This document shows positions 1 through 7,857 of a stretch of DNA of 64,000 nt, piece by piece (the stretch's first letter is position 1; every line of letters starts with the position of its first letter). The position numbers were made by a program, and so were the translations under genes. Origin of the DNA: Candidatus Lucifugimonas marina (GTDB lineage Bacteria > Chloroflexota > Dehalococcoidia > Lucifugimonadales > Lucifugimonadaceae); contig CP046147.1 in assembly GCA_029593915.1 (NCBI GenBank), positions 1,178,001-1,242,000 of the forward strand, read 5' to 3'. The notes beneath the pieces are model-generated. The model had not been told where the DNA came from, did not search any database, and worked only from the letters and a program-made list of their open reading frames with translations.

Positions 1-293
1 GATTGCCGTTGCTGGCATTGATAGGCGCTTCAATCAGCTTCTGCATGATCTCGATGTCGGTGGTGCTGATGACCTTCACCAAGTTCGAAATGCGCGGACG
101 TGTAATGGGCGTTCGAATGCTCGCCGTTTACGGACTTCCGATGGGCCTGGTAATTGGCGGATGGTTGATCGAGCAGTACGGAGTGCCAATGGCTATCACG
201 GGTTACGCCGTGGGGGGACTTGTCGCGGTCGCGCTTTCTGTCTTGAATTGGCCAAAACTACTGACGGGATTTTCAGCTGATGAGCGAGGGTAG
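1..293 (+). CDS. MFS transporter, C-terminal fragment (cut by window edge)
   Basis: The reading frame is open from the left edge to a TAG at 291-293, so the gene begins outside the window. The roughly 96 visible residues hold about three hydrophobic helices separated by short charged loops. The loop FEMRGRVMGVRMLAVYG and the glycine-rich GLVIGGWLIEQYG resemble the last helices of a major facilitator superfamily permease. It would be an inner-membrane solute transporter of unknown substrate. The DUF2332 gene starts 11 bp downstream on the same strand, so the two are probably co-transcribed. The family call rests only on the C-terminal part. Confidence 0.7.
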   Translation, partial: LPLLALIGASISFCMISMSVVLMTFTKFEMRGRVMGVRMLAVYGLPMGLVIGGWLIEQYGVPMAITGYAVGGLVAVALSVLNWPKLLTGFSADERG

Positions 294-304
294 GGTATTT
301 ATTC

Positions 305-1345
305 ATGGGTGACTTGATCGATAAATTTGCAACTCGATTTCGGGAATTTGGCGAGATCCATATTCCGGAAATGTCACCGTTTTATGCTCATCTCTCTTTG
401 CGTATTGCTGACGATCGCGAATTACTGGAGATCGCCTTAGCATCTGGGGGTGGGCAGCCTCCCCCGAATCTACTGTTTGCTTCAATTCGATTCTTACTTG
501 ATCGGGGGGCGAACCCTGATTTGCTTGCTAGATATCCAGTTCGGTTCGATACAGATATCGATCCTGCAGTATTTGATCATTTCCGTGAATTCGTTTTCGA
601 TCATCGAGAACAGGTCGAAGAACTTTTATTTACGAAACCTGTTCAATCCAATGTTGTGAGAAGGAGCGCTGTTCTTCTGACAGGATTGATGCGAATTTCG
701 AGTGAAGTTGAACACCGACCGTTTGTAAATATCGAGATTGGAGCAAGTGCAGGTCTCACACTGTTGTGGGAGCAGTATTCCTATCGGTATGGCGATGGAC
801 CTGTGGTTGGAAATGTAAAATCCGACGTAGAGATTGAAACCGAACTGAGAGGCTCAAATCCGTTCGATTATTCGTTAGACATGCCGTCCGTTATCGACAA
901 CCTCGGAATTGAGCTAGATCCGATCAGCGATGCCGACGGTTCGGCCATGGACTGGCTACGAGCATTGATTTTTCCGGAGCATGAAGACAATCGGGTTCTC
1001 TTCGATAGCACCACTAAAATTCTGAAGAATTCAACGCCGCGTCTGATACACGGGGATGCGCTCGTAATATTGCCTGAGATGTTGGCGGATTTGCCGACCG
1101 ATCAGCCGGCAAATATTTATCACAGCCACACACTCAACCAGTTTTCTCCGGAGATGCGTAAACGACTTGACTTGCTGCTGCGCGATGCTTCAAAAGGGCG
1201 ACTAATTACTCGATTGGGATTCGAGGCAACCCCGCAGGGGTACTCAGATCTTCGTCTCATCAAGTACGAGAACGGTGTCCAGAATCAAGACGTTGTCTTA
1301 GCTAACTGTGAAGCTCACGGACGCTGGATCGATTGGGTTGGCTAG
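305..1345 (+). CDS. DUF2332 family protein
   Basis: A 346-residue soluble protein with no signal peptide or membrane helix. The start ATG follows a purine-rich GAGGGTAGGG about 10 bp upstream. It fits the DUF2332 family in overall length and in three features: an early segment QPPPNLLFASIRFLL (around residues 51-65), the conserved QSNVVRRSAVL (114-124), and IEIGASAGL (143-151), which looks like a glycine-rich nucleotide or SAM-binding loop. A later IYHSHTLNQF is also typical. Members are often described as methyltransferase-like, but I know of no established reaction. It follows the MFS gene closely and converges on the enolase-superfamily gene, whose stop is 7 bp away. Confidence 0.75.
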   Translation: MGDLIDKFATRFREFGEIHIPEMSPFYAHLSLRIADDRELLEIALASGGGQPPPNLLFASIRFLLDRGANPDLLARYPVRFDTDIDPAVFDHFREFVFDHREQVEELLFTKPVQSNVVRRSAVLLTGLMRISSEVEHRPFVNIEIGASAGLTLLWEQYSYRYGDGPVVGNVKSDVEIETELRGSNPFDYSLDMPSVIDNLGIELDPISDADGSAMDWLRALIFPEHEDNRVLFDSTTKILKNSTPRLIHGDALVILPEMLADLPTDQPANIYHSHTLNQFSPEMRKRLDLLLRDASKGRLITRLGFEATPQGYSDLRLIKYENGVQNQDVVLANCEAHGRWIDWVG

Positions 1346-1352
1346 TCCTCAC

Positions 1353-2474
1353 CTACTGCATGTGGCCCCATACGTCGGATAGTTCCGATGGTCGGTCGCT
1401 ACTTCGGCTTCGCATCTTTTCGAGGTTGTAATCGAGACCAAGTCCAGGTCCGTCTGGAATACGGATGAAACCGTCTTCAACTTCATAAGGAGTATCGAGA
1501 ATTGAATCGTTGTCTCGAATTCCTACTTCCTCGATGTTGTATTCCTGTGCATATGGGAAGTTGTTGCTCGGCGCGAGCAGGTGAGCGTGTGCAGCTGTTG
1601 ATCCGTAGGGCTGGGTGTTGTGAGTCGTCATAGTGGCACCATGAGCCGAGAGTACTGCTTCAATGCGCAGGAATTCAGTGATGCCGCCAACTTTTACAAC
1701 GTCTGGCTGGACGATGTCTGGTCGACCTTCTCGAATAAGAGTTAGGTGCTCCCAACGGGTGAATGAGTTTTCGCCAGACGCGACGGGAATATCGAGAGCG
1801 TCGGCGACTTCTGCCATACCAACGTAATTTCGAACATGCACCGGTTCTTCGAAGTGGAATACTCCGAGATCCTGAAGCTGTCGACCGATTTCGATGGCAT
1901 GGTGAACTGAGTAAGCGCTGTTCACGTCGACAAGCACGTCCATCTCGTAGCCGACTTCTTCTCGAATGGCTTTGACCGTCTCGATTGTGAGGTCACGCGG
2001 GTCGTCGATTTTCCCGGGAATGGCAGAGTGCATCTTGTATGCCGAAAATCCCTGGTCGCGGAAATGAGCAACCCGTTTGGCTTCGTCCTTTGGGGCGATG
2101 TCTCTGGCAAGGGAACTGGCGTATACCTTGATTTTGTCCCGACGCTTGCCACCGATCAGATTGTAGATCGGAGTATCGAGCGCTTTGCCTTTGAGATCCC
2201 ACAGAGCCAGATCGACTCCAGCTGCTGCGGTCAACAATGCACCTTGCGGGCCGGCAACAGCACCAGCCTTGAACATGCTGTCCCAGATTTCCTCGGAATC
2301 GAATGGAGATTTACCGACCACGAGCGGAGCGAAAACAGTTTCTATAGTCGCTTTCGAAACATACGGGGCGCGGCGAAAACACTCGCCGAATCCTGTGATT
2401 CCCTCGTCTGTGTGAAGGATTACGTATGGATACTCTTCATCGAGTACCAGGCACTCGACGCTAGTTATCTTCAT
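1353..2474 (-). CDS. Mandelate racemase / muconate lactonizing enzyme family protein (enolase superfamily)
   Basis: A 373-residue enzyme with the N-terminal capping domain and (beta/alpha)7-beta barrel of the enolase superfamily. Visible active-site elements are K147-x-H149 at the end of strand 2, metal ligands D183 (VDVN), E209 (FEEP) and E235 (SGEN), D258 (QPDVVKVGGITE) and H285 (THN). Such enzymes abstract a proton alpha to a carboxylate with Mg2+ and most often dehydrate or epimerise acid sugars. The KxH in place of the mandelate racemase KxK means the exact reaction cannot be assigned. Its first 14 bp overlap the end of ispH on the same strand, so translational coupling is likely. A second, divergent paralogue lies at 54152-55252. 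Confidence 0.88.
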   Translation of the reverse strand: MKITSVECLVLDEEYPYVILHTDEGITGFGECFRRAPYVSKATIETVFAPLVVGKSPFDSEEIWDSMFKAGAVAGPQGALLTAAAGVDLALWDLKGKALDTPIYNLIGGKRRDKIKVYASSLARDIAPKDEAKRVAHFRDQGFSAYKMHSAIPGKIDDPRDLTIETVKAIREEVGYEMDVLVDVNSAYSVHHAIEIGRQLQDLGVFHFEEPVHVRNYVGMAEVADALDIPVASGENSFTRWEHLTLIREGRPDIVQPDVVKVGGITEFLRIEAVLSAHGATMTTHNTQPYGSTAAHAHLLAPSNNFPYAQEYNIEEVGIRDNDSILDTPYEVEDGFIRIPDGPGLGLDYNLEKMRSRSSDRPSELSDVWGHMQ

Positions 2475-3423
2475 CGGGTATTAGCTCTTCTTTGCTGCTG
2501 CTTCGTGTTCCGTCGCCAACCATTGATCGCAGGCTTCGTGGAATGGCGAATGTAGTGCTTTCCTCGCCGGGGCCGACGCGGAAAATGTTTGCGGGTGAAA
2601 TGGCTTCGATTACGGCTTTCACCTGTTTTTCAGGAGTTGAAGCTCCTGATGTAATGCCGATTTTCTCGACGCCATTGAGCCAACTGTGGTCCAGCTCCTC
2701 GGGGCCGTTTATCAAATATGCCGGCACGCCTTTTTTGATGGCGACATCTTTTAGCCGATTGCAGTTCGAACTGTTTTGGGCACCGATCACGAGCACGAGT
2801 TCGGTGATGTCGGCGAGCTCTGTTGCTGCGGCCTGACGATTCGTTGTGGCGTAGCAGATGTCGTCACGCACGATAGCGTTCGGGTGGCTTTTCTTGATTT
2901 TCGAAACAGCTAACGCCGTGTCGTTCACTGAAAGAGTGGTTTGCGTAAGAACGGCTACTTCCGTCTCATCGTCCCAGTGCGGAAGATTCCAGTCCTGTCG
3001 TTCATCGACTAATTCCATTTCAGCCTGGCCTGTAGTGCCGATCACTTCTTGGTGACCAGCGTGGCCTACCAAAACGATCTTCTTGCCCTCACGCGTGTAC
3101 TTTTTGGCTTCATTGTGGACGCGGGTGACAAGCGGGCAGGTAGCGTCGAGTACGGTTAGATCACGCTGTTTCGCCTTCTCGTAATCGGAGGGAGGGGAAC
3201 CGTGTGCCGAGAAGACAACAACTGCGCCTTCAGGGACCTCTTCGACGTGTTCGACAGTTATCGCACCTTTGGCTTCGACATCGGCAACCACTTTGGGGTT
3301 GTGAACGATCTGGTGCTTCACGTAGACCGGCGTTCCATACTGCTGGATCGCTAGGTCAACGATGTCGACTGCAAGATCGACACCGGCACAAAAGCCTCTC
3401 GGGCTAGCGAGGAATACGTCCAT
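2461..3423 (-). CDS. ispH: 4-hydroxy-3-methylbut-2-enyl diphosphate reductase
   Basis: A 320-residue match to IspH, the last enzyme of the MEP isoprenoid pathway, which converts HMBPP to IPP and DMAPP in the cytoplasm. It starts with SPRGFCAGVDLAVD, giving the first [4Fe-4S] cysteine at residue 12. The other two cluster cysteines are in DATCPLV and DDICYATTNRQ. The GHAGHQEVIGTTGQ segment carries the conserved catalytic region, and the SGASTPEKQV end is typical. Length is normal for the family. The gene runs directly into the enolase-superfamily gene with a 14-bp overlap; no functional link between the two is obvious. Confidence 0.96.
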   Translation of the reverse strand: MDVFLASPRGFCAGVDLAVDIVDLAIQQYGTPVYVKHQIVHNPKVVADVEAKGAITVEHVEEVPEGAVVVFSAHGSPPSDYEKAKQRDLTVLDATCPLVTRVHNEAKKYTREGKKIVLVGHAGHQEVIGTTGQAEMELVDERQDWNLPHWDDETEVAVLTQTTLSVNDTALAVSKIKKSHPNAIVRDDICYATTNRQAAATELADITELVLVIGAQNSSNCNRLKDVAIKKGVPAYLINGPEELDHSWLNGVEKIGITSGASTPEKQVKAVIEAISPANIFRVGPGEESTTFAIPRSLRSMVGDGTRSSSKEELIPDEDN

Positions 3424-3548
3424 TTATTGAAGGTCCAGTCCCAGATTCGTGTTAGCCAACATGCAAGCGGGTACGAGTGACTCGTGCGATTTTGCATTCG
3501 AATGAAATCGAAACAACAGTATATCGGCGTAGTGGCTGAAAATCGGAC

Positions 3549-4973
3549 TTAGTCGGGCGCCGATCTCGCAGGTGCAGATTCTGTGGTTGTGCCCGCAGTG
3601 AATGTTTCTGAATCTCTGACCAATCTGGCGAGAATGATCGATGACAATGCGAACCCTACTGCTGCCGACACGAGAATTGCTTTGTATCCGAGATTTGGGG
3701 ACGCATTGTTGAGTTCATCGATACCTATTCCAGCAAATCTGGCCGCGGTCGCCCCGGCGAGAGTTGCGATGCTCGTATAACCGAGTTCCCTGGCTGCCGA
3801 GGATCGACTTACGAGGTCGTTTGCCACCGCCCACGTAAGCGTCATATACAGCCCGACCGTGATACCGACGATTACTCCAACGACGAGCACCGGACCGATA
3901 GAACTGACGAGCAGGAGCAGTAGCGAGGATGTGACACCGCTGATCCCCGCGATGACGAATAGATTTGTCTTGCCGTATTTATCTGAGAAGTAGCCGGCAG
4001 GGAAAACTGTGAGTCCGGCAGTTGCAGCGATAACGACAACCAGCAGGTCGGCACCATCAGCTGGGTTCTCCAGACCTACAACATCTTGAAGAAAAAACAG
4101 CGCGTAGATCTGCATTGAAGACATCGACGCGAGAGCGAACGCCAAAGCCACTAAAAAAGCTAAGTAATTTCGACTGATTTTCGGTTTCGAGATTTTGGAT
4201 GAACTGGGTTCAGCAGTCGCAGACTTAGTCCGCTTGGGTCGCTTGAGGGTGGGAATAAACAAGCCTGTTTTAGGTCGCACGGTTACGACAGTCCACACCA
4301 CTCCAATAAGCAGGACTATCACCATCAGACCGATCGAATACCACAACCACTGAGGGGCGTCTTGATTGTCGTAACGCGCCATGAACTGAAGAACTATCAC
4401 TGTGATAGAGCCGGCACCAAGGAGGCGCCAAAGATTTAAAACGCCTGCGGCTTCACCTCGCTTGTGAACTGACACATGATCGATTATCAGTGCGTTCGCA
4501 GGCCCCTGTGCAAAATTTCCAAAAAGCTGCATCGCAACCATCGCCAGCAAAAGACTCACGAACGAGGCCGTGAATCCAAACAGAACGGTGAGCCCCGCGA
4601 GTCCGACTGCTCCTATCAATAGAAATGGGAGGCGTCGACCGATTCGCGGGTCACGGTCACTCAGTGCTCCAGAGCCGAGTTGGGCTGCAGCTGCGACAAC
4701 TAAACCCATCAGGGAAAGCATTCCAAGCGCACCGTTTTTATCGAGCGAGTAACCGATTACAGTGACATCGCCGAGTTCGAGGGCTTCCAGCACTTTGAAT
4801 GGAAGAATGCCGGCGCCTATACCGGTCCACACTCCCGAAATACCAAATGTGTAAAGGCTCAAGTTGGTGAAGTTGTTAGAGCCACCACGAGCACCGTTCT
4901 TGGCGCGCTCAAGCAATGAGCGGTGCGGTCGCTCTTGAATATCAGCCGCATTGTCGTGGGATTGGTTACTCAT
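3549..4973 (-). CDS. MFS transporter
   Basis: A 474-residue integral membrane protein with about 12 hydrophobic helices and a long charged central loop (PKRTKSATAEPSSSKISKPK) between the two halves. Motif-A-like loops GALSDRDPRIGRRLPF and GYFSDKYGKTN occur in each half, as expected for the major facilitator superfamily. The N-terminal tail (about 35 residues) is hydrophilic and cytoplasmic. Substrate is unknown; the loop sequences resemble sugar or cation symporters more than drug exporters. It is transcribed divergently from the candidate selenoprotein gene at 5113, with a 139-bp shared upstream region. Confidence 0.85.
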   Translation of the reverse strand: MSNQSHDNAADIQERPHRSLLERAKNGARGGSNNFTNLSLYTFGISGVWTGIGAGILPFKVLEALELGDVTVIGYSLDKNGALGMLSLMGLVVAAAAQLGSGALSDRDPRIGRRLPFLLIGAVGLAGLTVLFGFTASFVSLLLAMVAMQLFGNFAQGPANALIIDHVSVHKRGEAAGVLNLWRLLGAGSITVIVLQFMARYDNQDAPQWLWYSIGLMVIVLLIGVVWTVVTVRPKTGLFIPTLKRPKRTKSATAEPSSSKISKPKISRNYLAFLVALAFALASMSSMQIYALFFLQDVVGLENPADGADLLVVVIAATAGLTVFPAGYFSDKYGKTNLFVIAGISGVTSSLLLLLVSSIGPVLVVGVIVGITVGLYMTLTWAVANDLVSRSSAARELGYTSIATLAGATAARFAGIGIDELNNASPNLGYKAILVSAAVGFALSSIILARLVRDSETFTAGTTTESAPARSAPD

Positions 4974-5112
4974 CGAGTGCCTTTGCTGTTACGGTGCAGC
5001 GTACTCCATCCTGGTAGATATGGGTTGCGTGGAACGAGGGTGAAAGCGATAGTGAATACGCATTCGGCACTCCCAACCAATTTAGTCGATTCGAAATACG
5101 GAGAAATCTCAA

Positions 5113-5460
5113 GTGTCTGCTGATCTGAAGTTTTATTGCTGGTCTCGTTGAAGTACGTGTCAGAAAGCCCGTCGGGCTCTCAATGAATCTAGTTCTGAGT
5201 ACGAATTTCGCGATTTCTTTAAAGACGAGTTATCGGCTGACGAGATTCGAAATCTCGCAAAGCTCACTTCGATCGACGAAATGTTTGCTTGGAAAAGTCC
5301 TAGTTCAAAGCCGTACCGCGACCGCCGAGGCGAAGCTACCGACGATGAGTTGATCGAGTTAATGCTCGAAAATCCGCGACTGATCAGGCGACCGATGCTT
5401 ACCGATGGTTCACAAATAGTTTTCGGATTCAAGCAGGGCGCATACGACGAAATCCTCTGA
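5113..5460 (+). CDS. Candidate selenoprotein: ArsC/Spx-family redox protein with in-frame UGA (UxxC)
   Basis: One frame from GTG 5113 to TGA 5458-5460 encodes 115 residues and contains a single internal TGA at 5149-5151 (codon 13). Read as selenocysteine, the N-terminus is SADLKFYCWSR-U-STCQKARR. The UGA falls exactly where ArsC/Spx/YffB proteins have the first cysteine of their CxxC motif, giving UxxC with C16. The C-terminal part (NPRLIRRPMLTDG, then VFGFKQGAYDEIL) is a clear match to the family's conserved RP-x-L-x-DG and GF end. GGAGA at 5100-5104 is a ribosome binding site 8 nt before GTG. A SECIS-like hairpin follows the UGA. The predicted role is a thioredoxin-fold reductase or oxidoreductase; the substrate is unknown and arsenate is only one option. 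The alternative is a pseudogene with a point nonsense mutation, but the position of the UGA and the otherwise intact frame argue against it. Confidence 0.78.
5163..5181 (+). promoter_or_regulatory. SECIS-like hairpin within the candidate selenoprotein gene
   Basis: Directly after the in-frame UGA (5149-5151) the mRNA can fold: AGCCC (5166-5170) pairs with GGGCT (5174-5178) around a 3-nt loop GUC (5171-5173). The stem continues through one A.C mismatch into GA/UC. The apical loop begins 19 nt after the UGA and its first base is G. Both agree with the general bacterial SECIS rules (short loop with an early G, loop about 16-37 nt after UGA). SelB would bind this element to deliver Sec-tRNA. Visible by eye; not folded by software. 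Confidence 0.6.
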
Positions 5461-5639
5461 TCTTCGTATGAGTCGTGCGGTTAATACTCGTCGTTATTGC
5501 GGGCAAGCAACTAAAGGGTCACAGATTTGTGTGGAGGCACGCATTAATCGTGTCGGCGTGACCTGTCGGTAGGTTTGGGTGAGCGGGCTAATCTTTTCGC
5601 ACTTCTTAATCGATCCTGAAAACAGGAAAGAGGACCGGA

Positions 5640-5831
5640 ATGCTGTACTTGAAATCATGCCCGCGATGCACAGGCGACATTAACGCCGATAGCGACACTC
5701 ACGGAACTTTCTTGAAGTGTTTGCAATGTGGATTCTCGAAAGACCTTTCGCACGATATGGCTGCACGGCTGTTCGGACGACGAATGACTCCGGCTGTGCC
5801 GATCATCGAACCAGGGCAACAGGCTGCTTAA
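5640..5831 (+). CDS. Small zinc-ribbon protein
   Basis: A 63-residue protein with two CxxC knuckles, SCPRCTG (Cys 8 and 11) and CLQCGF near residues 32-35, spaced as in a zinc ribbon. The tail is basic then proline-rich. The ATG is preceded by AGAGGA about 8 nt upstream. Proteins of this kind bind one zinc ion and usually serve as nucleic-acid or protein adaptors; nothing in the sequence fixes the role. It stands alone, between the candidate selenoprotein gene and the enoyl-CoA hydratase gene, with about 180-200 bp of non-coding sequence on either side. Confidence 0.7.
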   Translation: MLYLKSCPRCTGDINADSDTHGTFLKCLQCGFSKDLSHDMAARLFGRRMTPAVPIIEPGQQAA

Positions 5832-6034
5832 TCACACAGTTCGAACTGAGTAAGTGACTCTAGCTGGCAAGCCGACAGTTGAACCGCAATCAAGCGCTGT
5901 TCGGTGGTTGTAAGTCGGCTCGGGCATGAATACTCGTGATTTGTTGATTGCTACTAGTTTTTACGTATTACTCACTTCATGCGAGTGCTAGAATCTCGGC
6001 ACATTTCCGACAGTTTTGATGGGCAGAGGTTCTA

Positions 6035-6850
6035 ATGAGTTCAAGCGTGATTCGAGAGATTGACGGCAAACACGGATTTGTCACTCTCACGCTTAATCGT
6101 CCTGATCGTCTCAACTCCCTTAGCAATGATCTCCTTGAATCTCTTTCCGATGCCCTCGATGACGTCGCGGTTGACGACTCGATCCGGGCTGTGATCATTA
6201 CTGGCGCCGGACGGGCGTTCTGCTCTGGCGCCGACACTGACGAACTTACTGGCGGCCCGGGCGAAGGCCCACACAAACCGGGACCTGGCGGTGCCGAAGA
6301 ATTACGTCGTGGATTTCGACTTGCTAGAAAAGTGATTCTTGGCATTTACGAGATGGAAAAGCCGGTAATCGCAGCCATTCACGGCTCAGCAGTAGGTGCG
6401 GGATTTGATCTCGCCTGTGCGTGCGATATCCGCATCGCCGCCGATACTGCCCGGTTCATGGCAGCTTATATCCACGTTGGTTTGTTCCCCGGCTACGGCG
6501 GAACCTGGCTGTACCCGCGGCTAGTAGGCCCTGCCAAAGCCGCAGAGTTGATGTACACCGGGAATTTCATGGAAGTCGATGAAGCGAAATCACTCGGCTT
6601 TCTCAACAGTGTAGTGACTGAAGAGGAACTGCTTCCCGCTGCCCAGAAAATGGCGCGCCGGATAGCTTCAGGCCCTCCGATTGCTATTCGTCTAGCGAAA
6701 ACAATGATGCGGCGCGGAATGTCGATGGACCTCGAAACTTCTCTCGAAATGTCCGCCGCTGCCGAGGCAATCACGTTATCCTCAGAGGATCATGTTGAAG
6801 GCATGGGCGCGCTGCGCCAAAAACGACGTCCAGAGTTCAAGGGGATCTAA
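6035..6850 (+). CDS. Enoyl-CoA hydratase/isomerase family protein
   Basis: A 271-residue crotonase-fold protein. The CoA-binding and oxyanion-hole elements are GRAFCSGADTDEL (around residues 60-72) and AAIHGSAVGAGFDLACACDI (around 112-131). PGYGGTWLYPRLVG carries the region where hydratases place the second catalytic Glu; a clear Glu is not seen there, so isomerase, lyase or hydrolase activity is equally possible. Crotonases act on acyl-CoA thioesters in the cytoplasm, for example in beta-oxidation. The gene ends with TAATG overlapping the start of the PRPP synthase gene by one base, so the two are translationally coupled. AGAGG lies just before the ATG. Confidence 0.9.
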   Translation: MSSSVIREIDGKHGFVTLTLNRPDRLNSLSNDLLESLSDALDDVAVDDSIRAVIITGAGRAFCSGADTDELTGGPGEGPHKPGPGGAEELRRGFRLARKVILGIYEMEKPVIAAIHGSAVGAGFDLACACDIRIAADTARFMAAYIHVGLFPGYGGTWLYPRLVGPAKAAELMYTGNFMEVDEAKSLGFLNSVVTEEELLPAAQKMARRIASGPPIAIRLAKTMMRRGMSMDLETSLEMSAAAEAITLSSEDHVEGMGALRQKRRPEFKGI

Positions 6851-7803
6851 TGTACGGGGTCAATGGAAATCCGGTAATTTTTGCTGGTAACTCTCACCCG
6901 GAGCTGGTGCAAAACATTTGCGACTACCTTCAGCAAGATGTCGGTCAGGTCGAGGTGTTCAAGTTCACGAACGACAATACCTTTGTGAAGATTCTTGAGA
7001 ACGTTCGACAGAAAGACGTTTTCATCGTTCAATCGGATGTTGAGCCGGTGAACGACAACATCATGGAGATGTTGATCATGATTGATGCCGCAAAACGGGC
7101 ATCGGCAGGTCGTATCACCGCTGTAATTCCTTACTACAGCTACGCTCGTACCGATAAGAAAGATCAACCGCGAGTGCCAATTACTGGCCGACTTATCGCT
7201 GATCTTTTGGAAACAGCTGGAGCTGATCGCGCCATCATGGTCGATCTTCACGCTGGGCAGGTGCAGGGCTTCTTCCACGTTCCCGTTGACGAGCTGACGG
7301 CTATGCCGCGGTTGGTCGACTATTTCGTCGAACGTAATCTAGACAATCCGATGGTTGTAGCCGTCGATATTGGTATTTCTAAAAAGGCGCGCTACTTTGC
7401 CGATGCAATCAGCGCCCCACTCGCCATCGTTGAAAAACGTCGACTCGGAAATGAAGACCGCGTCGAGAGTATGAACGTAATTGGTGATATCGGTGATCAG
7501 CCGATCATCTTGTTCGATGATGAAATAAGCACGGGTGGAACGGTGATATCAGCGGTCGAAGCAATTACCGCCCGAGGAGCGAAAGAAATCTACATCGTCG
7601 CTACTCACGGAGTCTTGCCAGGAGAGGCGTCGCAGCGGATCACGAGCATTCCACATATCAAAGAATTGGTAATTACCGACACAGTGCCTTTGTCGGAACA
7701 CAAAGTAAACTCAAAGATCAAGGTTATTTCAGTCGCACCGCTTCTTGGAGAAGCGATAAGGCGAATCCACGAAGGCCGATCAGTCGGAGAACTGTTCACT
7801 TAG
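6850..7803 (+). CDS. prs: Ribose-phosphate pyrophosphokinase (PRPP synthase)
   Basis: A 317-residue PRPP synthase, which makes PRPP from ribose 5-phosphate and ATP for nucleotide, His and Trp synthesis. Visible motifs are IPYYSYARTDKKDQPRVPI (ATP and flexible loop), MVDLHAGQVQGFF (Mg/ATP region), the KRR of the catalytic loop (EKRRLGNEDRVE), and the PRPP loop LFDDEISTGGTVISA. The PRPP loop differs from the common DDM-I-DTAGT form (here DDEISTGGT), and VAVDIGISKKARYFA replaces the usual SPDxGG segment. This points to one of the less common, possibly differently regulated, classes. It overlaps the upstream hydratase gene by one base and secA starts 54 bp downstream. Confidence 0.92.
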   Translation: MYGVNGNPVIFAGNSHPELVQNICDYLQQDVGQVEVFKFTNDNTFVKILENVRQKDVFIVQSDVEPVNDNIMEMLIMIDAAKRASAGRITAVIPYYSYARTDKKDQPRVPITGRLIADLLETAGADRAIMVDLHAGQVQGFFHVPVDELTAMPRLVDYFVERNLDNPMVVAVDIGISKKARYFADAISAPLAIVEKRRLGNEDRVESMNVIGDIGDQPIILFDDEISTGGTVISAVEAITARGAKEIYIVATHGVLPGEASQRITSIPHIKELVITDTVPLSEHKVNSKIKVISVAPLLGEAIRRIHEGRSVGELFT

Positions 7804-7857
7804 TAACAAGTGAGTAGTTCCAGATGACGCTTGTCGATGGTGAGCCAGTAGCTATAT

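Noticed and set aside
5160-5432. 90-residue minus-strand ORF
   Set aside because: It is a shadow of the plus-strand ArsC/Spx-like frame; the plus frame matches a known family over its whole length and the minus frame does not.
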